Assembly: GCA_036376775.1 (NCBI GenBank)
Contig: DASUZP010000137.1
Span: 1 to 20,166 of the forward strand
Length of the DNA: 20,166 nucleotides
DNA from: VRUE01 sp036376775
GTDB lineage: Bacteria > Actinomycetota > Thermoleophilia > Solirubrobacterales > 70-9
Reading direction: 5' to 3'
The translations under genes were made by a program, and so were the position numbers. The notes beneath the pieces are model-generated. The model saw nothing but the letters and a program-made list of their open reading frames with translations, was not told the DNA's origin and ran no database searches. The stretch's first letter is position 1; the number at the start of each line of letters is the position of its first letter. Below are positions 8,301 to 13,593 of the stretch, piece by piece.

Positions 8301-8801
8301 CCCGGTGGGCCGGCGCTCGAGCCGCTGGGGGAGTGGGGGGAGGCGATCGCCGACTACCGCTCGACCGGCATGACCCTGGGCGAGCACCCGATGGCGCTGA
8401 TGCGCGGCGAGCTCGGCAGCGAGCTGGCGCGCAGCACCGACCTGGAGAAGATCGAGGACGGCGCGACCGTCGAGGTGGCCGGGATGGTCGTCGCCCGCCA
8501 GCGCCCCGAGACCGCCAAGGGGATCGTCTTCATGCTGCTCGAGGACGAGCGCGGCACGGTCAACCTGATCGTGCCGCCGCCGGTCTACGACCGCCACCGC
8601 GCCGAGGTCCGCACCTCGCCACTCGTTCGCGCCAAGGGCAGGCTCGAGCGCCGCGAAGGCACGATCAACGTCCTCGTCTCCGCGGTGGTCGAGTTGGAGC
8701 GCAGTCCAGCGACGCCGAAGTCCTCGCCGCAGCGCGAACGCGCCGTCGCCCAGCTGCGCACAGTCGCCCCTGCCGGGCACAGCTTCGGCCGGCGGCGCTG
8801 A
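5343..8801 (+). CDS. dnaE2: Error-prone DNA polymerase DnaE2 (ImuC)
   Basis: The 1152-residue C-family replicative-type polymerase is used for translesion synthesis and SOS mutagenesis. The N-terminal PHP domain begins YIELHAHSAFSFLDGAS (His10, His12) and includes LTDHDGIWG. The palm has PGRGRGSSVSSIVCYLTGLS, the catalytic pair Asp436/Asp438 in PDIDLDF, HASQHPGGMVIS near 541, and the third Asp589 in LKIDLLGLG. Fingers motifs RPGPIQGGAVHPYIERR and YQEQVIEVAMHLAGFS follow, then FSGFGFPKAHSAAFGLLAYQ and a C-terminal OB-fold (VEVAGMVVARQRPETAKGIV). All catalytic residues are present. The ATG at 5343 is preferred to an upstream in-frame start at 5211 because it gives the family N-terminus exactly and overlaps the preceding stop (TGATG). 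A low-complexity insert (about residues 78-100) interrupts the PHP domain. The gene lies under LexA control through the operon. Confidence 0.96.
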   Translation: MAAAPYIELHAHSAFSFLDGASTPTELAAAAAECGYPAFALTDHDGIWGSMEFAHACAGFGVRGVTGTELTVAVGPRVLSRGRGSSSSQAAGEDPIFAPPAGEHFHLTLLVEDAAGYRNLCRLLSKAHSHTRDSPQRAAGQPAVSLELFERHAEGLVCLSGCAGDGAVAGVWERGDSAAAAGIARRLLAAFGRERFRIELQRPYWRHDRARNRWLVGLAERLGVACVATGNVHSHARRRARLQDAFVAVRLGTTLEASEPRRRGNSSSALASPQAMATRFAEHPAAVAETLRLAERLRFDLTAELGYSFPGSENPGADRELAEVCRSLLETRYAGSALSKARDRLEDELRTIRRRGLSGFFLLHRDLLELAREVALEVRGDGSVRSILPPGRGRGSSVSSIVCYLTGLSHIDPVAAKLFSGRFLSDEVDENTVAPDIDLDFPRDIREKLIPRVHDRYGADHSALVAAFPTYRPRGAVRDLGKALALPPAEIERVAKTVGFHERSGEIERDVVAAIGAERAAAHGWQVLRGLLDEAMGLPRHASQHPGGMVISTRPLLDVCPVVPAAMEGRQIVQWDKDSCADAGFLKIDLLGLGMLSAVERCVEEIDRARGERVDLSRIAFDDPETFESIRAAETTGVFQIESRAQMQMLPRTRPQNLDDLTVQVALVRPGPIQGGAVHPYIERRKRLREDPSYEIPFEHRLLEPVLRETLGTIVYQEQVIEVAMHLAGFSSTEAEGLRRAMSRKRSQEAIEEHHDRFLVGAVGANEVPLEVAERVWRQIQGFSGFGFPKAHSAAFGLLAYQSAWLRINYAPEFLCSLLNEQPMGFYPPDALAHEAQRRGVRLAPPDANRSQVQCHVETPRTARRRALEPELRGGLVVRIGLGYVKGVREEEMQSLVAERERSGPYRGIADLASRSGAGRDSLERLAWAGALDNLLGDVPVIGGPYGCSITGTSGGGRREALWKAGVAGTGRRHGEGTQMALPLDTPGGPALEPLGEWGEAIADYRSTGMTLGEHPMALMRGELGSELARSTDLEKIEDGATVEVAGMVVARQRPETAKGIVFMLLEDERGTVNLIVPPPVYDRHRAEVRTSPLVRAKGRLERREGTINVLVSAVVELERSPATPKSSPQRERAVAQLRTVAPAGHSFGRRR
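5582..5607 (+). repeat. Short perfect inverted repeat inside the dnaE2 PHP region
   Basis: GCGAGGACG (5582-5590) and CGTCCTCGC (5599-5607) form a 9-bp stem with an 8-nt loop, and GCGAGGAC recurs at 5617-5624. It encodes the Ser-rich low-complexity insert RGRGSSSSQAAGED, which interrupts an otherwise conserved part of the PHP domain. Confidence 0.6.
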
Positions 8802-8912
8802 GACATCCGTCCACGTCGACCCGGGTCCGGAAAGCGCAATCCAGTACTCAGGATTAACGTAGGTAAAAACGGGTAAAGGCGGGCCGCTCTCGTCCCTACC
8901 CGATTCCAATCG

Positions 8913-8919
8913 AGAGGAG
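8913..8919 (+). promoter_or_regulatory. Shine-Dalgarno fixing the start of the SGNH hydrolase
   Basis: AGAGGAG lies 6 nt before the ATG at 8926 but directly abuts the in-frame ATG at 8920, so the second ATG is the likely start. Confidence 0.65.
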
Positions 8920-8925
8920 ATGGAC

Positions 8926-9792
8926 ATGAACCAGTCGATCCAACCCAGTCCCCAGCGGCTGCGGCGCTTTGCGGTCTTGATGGCCGCGATGCTGGCGATG
9001 CTCGCCGTATTCGCCGGCGCAGCCCGCGCTGCCAACTACGTGGCGCTCGGCGACTCCTACGCCGCCGGGCCGATCGTTCCCAACCAGATCGCCCCACTCG
9101 GCTGCCTCAAGTCGGACCACAACTATGCGCACCTGGCGGCACCCACCATCGGCCTGCCCTTGAAAGACGCCACCTGCAGCGGCGCCACCACCCAGGACAT
9201 GACCGAATCGCAGTCGACCGAACTCGGCTCCGTCCCGCCACAGTTCGACTCGCTGAGCGGCGAAACCACCCGCGTCTCGCTGACGATCGGCGGCAACGAC
9301 ATCGGCTTCTCCGAAATCGCCCTCAGCTGCGTCACGATCAACCCGTTCAGCACCCCCTGCAAAGACAAATACGACTCCGGCGGCAAAGACCAGATCGCCG
9401 AACGGATCGCGGCGACGGCGCCGAAAGTCGCGGCCGTGCTGCAGGGGATCCACACCCGCTCGCCCGCGGCGAAAGTCTTCGTCGTCAACTACGCGGCGAT
9501 CTTCCCCGAGACGGGCTTCGGCTGCTGGCCGCAGATGCCGATGGGCTTCGGCGACGTCCCCTATCTGCGTTCAAAGGAGAAAGAACTGAACTCGATGCTC
9601 GCCACGCAGGCGGCGGCCAACGGGGCCACGCTGGTCGATTGGTACAAAGCCAGCATCGGCCACGACGCCTGCAAGGGCTCCTCGACCCGCTGGGTCGAGC
9701 CGGTCGTGCCGAGCAACCCGGCGGCGCCGGTGCATCCCAACGAAAGGGGCATGCAGGGAGCTGCCGGCATCCTGGCCGCGGTGGCCAAATGA
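8926..9792 (+). CDS. Secreted SGNH/GDSL lipase or esterase
   Basis: This is a 288-residue exported serine hydrolase. A Sec signal peptide is clear: RRLRR-like basic start (PQRLRRF), hydrophobic core AVLMAAMLAMLAVFAG, and cleavage expected after ARA (residue 35). Block I is ALGDSYAAG with nucleophile Ser44. Block III is LTIGGNDIGF (oxyanion Gly and Asn). Block V carries the catalytic His in VHPNERG. Six cysteines in the mature part (GCLKS, ATCSG, LSCVT, TPCKD, FGCWP, DACKG) suggest three disulfides, as in Streptomyces SGNH lipases. It probably hydrolyses esters or lipids outside the cell. It is monocistronic: a 124-nt gap follows dnaE2, and the 117-bp inverted-repeat element lies just after its stop. 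I see no convincing promoter in 8802-8912, which contains two GGTAAA repeats (8862 region). Confidence 0.92.
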   Translation: MNQSIQPSPQRLRRFAVLMAAMLAMLAVFAGAARAANYVALGDSYAAGPIVPNQIAPLGCLKSDHNYAHLAAPTIGLPLKDATCSGATTQDMTESQSTELGSVPPQFDSLSGETTRVSLTIGGNDIGFSEIALSCVTINPFSTPCKDKYDSGGKDQIAERIAATAPKVAAVLQGIHTRSPAAKVFVVNYAAIFPETGFGCWPQMPMGFGDVPYLRSKEKELNSMLATQAAANGATLVDWYKASIGHDACKGSSTRWVEPVVPSNPAAPVHPNERGMQGAAGILAAVAK

Positions 9793-9801
9793 GCTAACCC
9801 T

Positions 9802-9918
9802 GGGACCCATCCCGGTAGGGGTTTCACTTAACTTTTTCGGTGGGACGCGATTAGGCTGGCGCCCGGTAGGCCCCGACGAAAAAGTACAAGACGTTTCACC
9901 CCTACCGGGATGGGTCCC
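9802..9918. repeat. 117-bp element with 21-bp perfect terminal inverted repeats and a nested stem
   Basis: The left arm 9802-9822 (GGGACCCATCCCGGTAGGGG then T) is exactly repeated in reverse complement at 9898-9918. Inside, ACTTTTTCG (9831-9839) pairs with CGAAAAAGT (9877-9885), and after a 2-nt mismatch a GGG/CCC pair continues the inner stem. GTTTCAC occurs directly repeated just inside both arms (9821-9827 and 9893-9899). The whole unit could form a cruciform or a long RNA hairpin. It fills the gap between the convergent SGNH and HxlR genes, and its right end touches the HxlR stop codon. It could be a bidirectional terminator, a MITE-like mobile repeat or a structured RNA. No target-site duplication longer than 1 bp is visible. 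Confidence 0.9.
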
Positions 9919-10592
9919 TAGCCGGTTGCACCTACCGGGCACGGCTCCGGCATGGGGAAGAGCTTGAGGAAGCGGCGGGCGTCCCTCTCCGCGCCTGCGA
10001 GCTGCACCGCGCCTGACTCCAGTGCTGCCTTTAACGGGAGCTGGCCGGTGAGCAGCGTTGCCAGGGTGCCCGGGTCGGTCTCGATTGTGGCGGTCGGCTC
10101 CTTGGCGCCACCGCGGCCCAGCTCGAGCTCGCCGGAGCCAATGCCGACATGAAAGATTTCTTCGCCGAGCCGCAGCTCGTAGCTCGCCTGCAGATCGGCC
10201 GCGGCTTCCGCGTCGAAGAGCGAGCGCAGGGCGAGGACGATCGAGCTGGCACCGATCTCGCGGTGCTCGGGAGGGACCGGCGAGCGGGCGCCCCAGGCGC
10301 CTAGTTGCGTTACGACGGGCTCCAGCTCCTTGCCCCACTCGGTCAGCTCGTACACCTGCGAAGCCGCCGGCGGCGGCAGTTTGCGACGATGGACGACACC
10401 GGTCTGCTCCAGCTCGCGCAGGCGCTCCGAGAGGATGTTGGGGCTGGCGTGGGGGAGACCCGCGCGCAGGTCGGTGAAGCGCTTCGGGCCGAACAGCAGC
10501 TCCCGCACCACCAGCAGTGCCCAGCGCTCGCCGACCAGGTCGAGGGCGTAGGCGAATCGGCACGCCTCCCCATATGAGCGCTTCGTCGCCAT
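9918..10592 (-). CDS. HxlR-type winged-helix regulator with SCP2-like C-terminal domain
   Basis: The 224-residue regulator has an N-terminal HxlR winged helix (about residues 8-105). It includes GEACRFAYALDLVGERWALLVVRELLFGPKRF, PNILSERLRELEQTGVVHRR and VYELTEWGKELEPVV. The C-terminal half (about 120-220) is SCP2/sterol-carrier-like (FHVGIGSGELELGRGGAKEPTATIETDPGTLATLLTG), a known pairing in actinobacteria that may bind a hydrophobic ligand. It is transcribed divergently from the MFS exporter, and a shared intergenic inverted repeat (10604-10636) is a good operator candidate. It therefore probably represses itself and the exporter. The start is the ATG at 10592. The C-terminal codons and stop run into the 117-bp repeat, and the codons for PVG contain another copy of that element's CCTACCGGG motif. 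Confidence 0.9.
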   Translation of the reverse strand: MATKRSYGEACRFAYALDLVGERWALLVVRELLFGPKRFTDLRAGLPHASPNILSERLRELEQTGVVHRRKLPPPAASQVYELTEWGKELEPVVTQLGAWGARSPVPPEHREIGASSIVLALRSLFDAEAAADLQASYELRLGEEIFHVGIGSGELELGRGGAKEPTATIETDPGTLATLLTGQLPLKAALESGAVQLAGAERDARRFLKLFPMPEPCPVGATG

Positions 10593-10603
10593 GCGACCAG
10601 TTT

Positions 10604-10636
10604 AACCACTTGATACAAATTTGCAACCAAGTAGTT
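10604..10636. promoter_or_regulatory. Probable HxlR operator in the divergent intergenic region
   Basis: AACCACTTG (10604-10612) and CAAGTAGTT (10628-10636) form an inverted repeat with one mismatch and a 15-nt spacer. The left arm overlaps a possible HxlR promoter -10 (minus strand, 10604-10599). The right arm overlaps a possible exporter -35 (TTGTGT, 10635-10640, followed 16 nt later by TAGGGT). Binding would block both promoters. This is inference from symmetry and position. Confidence 0.55.
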
Positions 10637-10687
10637 GTGTTTAAGAACTAGTTTGCTAGGGTAGCCGCCACGATGAACGCGAGAGAC

Positions 10688-10694
10688 GAGGAGG
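10688..10694 (+). promoter_or_regulatory. Shine-Dalgarno fixing the start of the MFS exporter
   Basis: GAGGAGG lies 8 nt before the ATG at 10703. The earlier in-frame ATG at 10673 has no such site and would add ten charged residues. Confidence 0.65.
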
Positions 10695-10702
10695 CGAACG
10701 AG

Positions 10703-12220
10703 ATGAGCGCCAACGGAGCAGCAGCGGCAGTGTCCCCGAATGCCGCGGAGGAGGGCAATCGCTGGCTGGCGCTCTACGTCCTCTGCGCGGGGATGCTGAT
10801 GATCGTCCTCGACATCACGATCGTCAACGTCGCCCTGCCCTCGATCCAGGACGACCTCGGTTTCTCGCAGAGCAACCTGGCCTGGGTCGTCAACGGTTAC
10901 CTGGTCCCGTTCGGCGGCCTGCTTCTGCTCGCCGGTCGGCTCGGCGACCTGCTCGGGCAGCGCCGTGTCTTCCTCGCCGGCCTCGCCGTCTTCACCACCG
11001 CCTCGCTGCTCTGCGGCATCTCGCAGAGCCAGGAGATGCTGATCGGCGCCCGCTTCGTCCAGGGGATCGGCGGCGCGCTGACCTCCGCGGTGATCCTGGG
11101 GATGATCGTGACGATGTTCCCAGAGCCGCGCGAGCAGGCGAAAGCGATCGGCGTTTACGGCTTCGTCGCCTCCGCCGGCGGCACGATCGGCCTGCTGGTC
11201 GGCGGTGTGCTGACCCAGGCGATCGCCTGGCACTGGATCTTCTTCATCAATCTGCCGATCGGGGTCGCGACGGCGCTGATGACCCGGCGGCTGATCGCCG
11301 ACCGGCCCGGAATCGGCTTCGGCGAGGGCGCCGACATCCTCGGCGCGGTGCTGATCACCGCCGGCCTGATGCTCGGCGTCTACACGATCCTCGAGGTCGC
11401 CGAAAGCGGCTGGGGATCCACCCAGACGCTCGTCCTCGGCGGGATCTCGCTGGCCCTGGAGACCGCCTTCGTGCTGCGCCAGGCGCGCATCGCCAACCCA
11501 CTGATGCCGCTGCGACTGTTCCGCTCGCGCAACGTCTCCGGTGCCAACGCCCTGCAGATGCTGCTCGTCGCCGGGATGTTCTCGATGTTCTTCCTCGGCG
11601 CCCTCTACCTGCAGCAGATCCTCGGCTATGACCCGCTCGAGGTCGGCCTCGCCTTCCTGCCGGCGACCCTCGTCATGGGCACGCTCTCGCTCGGCTACTC
11701 GGAAAAACTGATCATGCGCTTCGGCCCACGCGCGATGCTGATCCCCGGCATGGTCCTGGTCGGCCTTGCCCTGCTGCTCTTCGCCCGCACGCCGGTCGAC
11801 GGCAGCTACCTCGCCGACGTCCTGCCGCCGATGCTGCTGATCGGGGTCGGTATCGGGATCTCCTTCCCCTCGCTGATGACGCTGGCGATGTCGGGGGCGA
11901 CGCCGAGCGACGCCGGGTTGGCATCTGGCGTGGTCAATACCAGTGCCCAAGTCGGCGGCGCGATCGGGCTCGCTGTCCTGGCGACGCTCGCGGCGGGGCG
12001 GACCGAAAACCTGCTCGACAGCGGCGCCACGCACGCCGCGGCGCTCAACTCGGGATTTCACCTGGCCTATCTGGTCGGCGCCGGGCTGGTCGCGGTCGCC
12101 CTCGCGATCGCGGTCTTCGTGCTGCGCTCCGAACCGATGCCGGATCCGGCGGCGATGGCCGAGGGCGCGGCCGACGACGCCCGCGACGCTCGCGAGCCCG
12201 CCTACTCGGAGGCAGGATAA
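10703..12220 (+). CDS. DHA2-family MFS drug exporter (EmrB/QacA type, 14 TM)
   Basis: This 505-residue inner-membrane proton-coupled exporter is of the 14-helix drug:H+ antiporter family 2. Motif D1-like DITIVNVALPSIQDDLGFS is in TM1. Motif A is LAGRLGDLLGQRRVF between TM2 and TM3. The TM5 antiporter signature appears as GGTIGLLVGGVLTQAIAWHWIFFINLPIG. Fourteen hydrophobic segments can be counted, and the tail is acidic and Ala-rich (AMAEGAADDARDAREPAYSEAG). The likely cargo is a hydrophobic or cationic toxic compound, but the substrate cannot be inferred. It is divergent from the HxlR-SCP2 regulator, which probably represses it. The VOC protein follows after a 79-nt gap with a strong hairpin and may be co-expressed. 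The ATG at 10703 is chosen on its Shine-Dalgarno. Confidence 0.93.
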   Translation: MSANGAAAAVSPNAAEEGNRWLALYVLCAGMLMIVLDITIVNVALPSIQDDLGFSQSNLAWVVNGYLVPFGGLLLLAGRLGDLLGQRRVFLAGLAVFTTASLLCGISQSQEMLIGARFVQGIGGALTSAVILGMIVTMFPEPREQAKAIGVYGFVASAGGTIGLLVGGVLTQAIAWHWIFFINLPIGVATALMTRRLIADRPGIGFGEGADILGAVLITAGLMLGVYTILEVAESGWGSTQTLVLGGISLALETAFVLRQARIANPLMPLRLFRSRNVSGANALQMLLVAGMFSMFFLGALYLQQILGYDPLEVGLAFLPATLVMGTLSLGYSEKLIMRFGPRAMLIPGMVLVGLALLLFARTPVDGSYLADVLPPMLLIGVGIGISFPSLMTLAMSGATPSDAGLASGVVNTSAQVGGAIGLAVLATLAAGRTENLLDSGATHAAALNSGFHLAYLVGAGLVAVALAIAVFVLRSEPMPDPAAMAEGAADDARDAREPAYSEAG

Positions 12221-12232
12221 GAACTTGGAATC

Positions 12233-12283
12233 GGACGAGGTCTATGTTTTGCCCCTGTGAGGGGCTCAACATAGACGTCGTCC
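12233..12283 (+). repeat. Strong hairpin between the MFS exporter and the VOC gene
   Basis: GGACGAGGTCTATGTT (12233-12248) pairs with AACATAGACGTCGTCC (12268-12283) with one mismatch. An inner GCCCC/GGGGC stem (12251-12255 with 12261-12265) closes a TGTGA loop. No T-run follows on the plus strand, so it is not a classical intrinsic terminator. It ends 8 nt before the VOC ribosome-binding site. It could be a processing or stability element, a T-less terminator or a translation regulator. Confidence 0.8.
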
Positions 12284-12299
12284 TCGTAAAAGGAGAGAT

Positions 12300-12668
12300 A
12301 TGGGACAGCCAGTCGTGCATTTCGAGGTCATCGGTAAGGACGGCGCCAAGCTGCAGAGCTATTACTCGCAGCTGTTCGGGTGGAGCATCGACGCCAACAA
12401 CCCGATGAGTTACGGGATCGTCAAAGGCGAAGACAACCCCTCCGACATGGGCAGCATCGGCGGCGGCATCGCCACCGGCCCGAATGGCTACGAGGGCCAC
12501 GTCACCTTCTATATCGCTGTGCCCGACATCGAGGCGGCGCTGCAGAAGGCCGAGGAGCTCGGCGGCGAGCGCGTCATGGGCCCGGAGAAAGTGATGGACC
12601 AGGTCGAACTGGGTCAGTTCAAAGACCCCGAGGGTCACCTGATCGGCTTGGTCCGCGGCTCGGAGTAG
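12300..12668 (+). CDS. VOC-fold protein (glyoxalase/bleomycin-resistance/dioxygenase superfamily)
   Basis: The 122-residue protein has a single paired beta-alpha-beta-beta-beta unit of the vicinal oxygen chelate superfamily. Strand motifs are VVHFEVIGKDGAKLQSYYSQLFGWSI, GHVTFYIAVPDIEAALQKAEELGG and the closing GQFKDPEGHLIGLVRG. Candidate metal ligands are His7 and Glu9, His near 67 and the C-terminal region. Members isomerise, cleave or sequester toxic small molecules, and many of this short type are of unknown activity. AGGAG at 12291-12295 lies 4 nt before the ATG. The placement after the efflux pump suggests a resistance role, though the intervening hairpin may uncouple expression. The gene ends 1 nt from the convergent ABC permease stop. 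Confidence 0.88.
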   Translation: MGQPVVHFEVIGKDGAKLQSYYSQLFGWSIDANNPMSYGIVKGEDNPSDMGSIGGGIATGPNGYEGHVTFYIAVPDIEAALQKAEELGGERVMGPEKVMDQVELGQFKDPEGHLIGLVRGSE

Positions 12669-12669
12669 C

Positions 12670-13434
12670 TCAGCCGGCGGCTTCGGCGCGCCGCAGGCCG
12701 CCGCGGGCCCAGAGGGCGAAGAGGACCGGCAGCACGGCGGCGATCGCGAACGAGAGCGCGACCGTCGTCGGCTCGCCGGAGATGAAGCCCCGCCCCGCCT
12801 CGAGCAGTGCGGTGACCGGGTTGACCGAGGCGACGGCGTGGATCCAGCCGCTGAGCAGCGAGAGCGGCACGTAGACCGGGGCGAGGAAGAGGATCAGGAA
12901 GACCGGGAACTGCATCAGCGGGCCGCCCTGGATCGAGCGCACCCGCATCGCCACCCCGGCCGCCCACATCGTCGCCGCCAGGTTGACCAGCAGGGCGAGG
13001 CCGTAGAGGCCGAACAGTTCGACTCCGGCGCCGCCGACTTCCATGCCGGCGATCAGCGCGACCGCGGTCAGGATCGTCCAGGTGATCAGCGCCCGCACCA
13101 GCGCCGCGATCGCGTAGCCGGCGACGATGCCGCGCCGGTCGCTCGCCGCCAGCAGGTAGCGGCGGGCGAAGCCGGTCTCGAAGTCGCGGGCGATGCCGAA
13201 GCCGGTGAAGACGCCGCCGAAGGCCGCCGACTGGAGCAGGACGAAGACGAACTGGAAGGCGGTGTACCCACTGGGAAAGTCGAAGCCCGGCGTGCCGGAG
13301 ATCGCCGAGAGGCCGCCGGCGAAGGCGGTGAAGAAGAAGAGCGGGAAGAGGATGCCGGGCGCGAGGAAGGCCGGGTTGGTGAGGAAGTTGTGGATGCTGC
13401 GCCAGGCGACGGCGAGGGCGATCTTAGAGCCCAT
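12670..13434 (-). CDS. ABC-2 type permease, second copy (drug-export type)
   Basis: This is a 254-residue membrane protein starting MGSKIALAVAWRSIHNFLTNP. About six hydrophobic segments follow, with the DrrB/ABC-2 features of a membrane-entry helix, RDFETGFARRYLLAAS (coupling loop) and SGWIHAVASVNPVTALLEAGRGF. The paralogous upstream permease has matching RDIETGFLNRLALTP and WFHAVASANPVSYLLQA. The two probably form a heterodimeric channel driven by the adjacent ATPase. An in-frame start at 13500 exists, but the extra residues merely translate the palindromic repeat, so the ATG at 13434 is chosen. Its ribosome-binding site is weak (GGGGG). Both that site and the ATG lie inside the right-hand stem of the 162-bp palindrome when read on the mRNA. 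Confidence 0.9.
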   Translation of the reverse strand: MGSKIALAVAWRSIHNFLTNPAFLAPGILFPLFFFTAFAGGLSAISGTPGFDFPSGYTAFQFVFVLLQSAAFGGVFTGFGIARDFETGFARRYLLAASDRRGIVAGYAIAALVRALITWTILTAVALIAGMEVGGAGVELFGLYGLALLVNLAATMWAAGVAMRVRSIQGGPLMQFPVFLILFLAPVYVPLSLLSGWIHAVASVNPVTALLEAGRGFISGEPTTVALSFAIAAVLPVLFALWARGGLRRAEAAG

Positions 13435-13587
13435 CCGAAAACCCCCGCGCACGTCTGGCGACGGCGGACGCTGCGCGGTGCGGCGTCCTCGGTCGGCCAA
13501 ATAGCGCTGCTATTCGGCCTCCCTGCGTCCTTGCCTCGCTTGGTCCGGCGCTCGCCAGCCGCACACGCGGGTTTTCGGATGGGCTCT
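13426..13587. repeat. 162-bp imperfect palindrome between the two permease genes
   Basis: The outer arms 13426-13444 and 13569-13587 are 19-nt perfect inverted repeats (AGAGCCCATCCGAAAACCC and its reverse complement), extended by GCG/CGC after a 2-nt slip. Nested pairs are CTGGCGA (13455-13461) with TCGCCAG (13552-13558) and GGACGC (13466-13471) with GCGTCC (13525-13530). The near-perfect core GGCCAAATAGC/GCTATTCGGCC (13495-13505 with 13509-13519) has a 3-nt loop. It fills almost the whole gap between the permease genes. On the minus-strand mRNA the 3' arm includes the ATG of the second permease. A repeat-family element or a translational control hairpin are both possible. Confidence 0.88.
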
Positions 13588-13593
13588 TGCGGC

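Noticed and set aside
5259..9035. Very long minus-strand open frame (over 1200 codons) opposite dnaE2
   Set aside because: It is an antisense shadow caused by high GC. It has no family motifs, and its residues are Arg/Ala/Gly/Pro-rich noise, while the plus strand encodes an intact DnaE2.
9802..9918. Insertion sequence
   Set aside because: At 117 bp it has no transposase frame and no clear target duplication. A MITE-like element stays possible, but an autonomous IS is excluded.
9802..9939. Possible CRISPR array from the repeated CCTACCGGG motif
   Set aside because: The repeats are 9-10 nt, alternate in orientation and have irregular spacing, and no cas gene is near.
10343..12061. Minus-strand open frame of about 570 codons opposite the MFS exporter
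   Set aside because: Composition is D/R/H/Q-rich as expected from antisense of a membrane protein gene, and the plus strand has clear MFS motifs. Only the part belonging to HxlR is real, in another frame.
13435..13500. N-terminal extension of the second permease from an upstream start
   Set aside because: The extra residues are a translation of the palindromic repeat, and the protein from the ATG at 13434 begins like other ABC-2 permeases.
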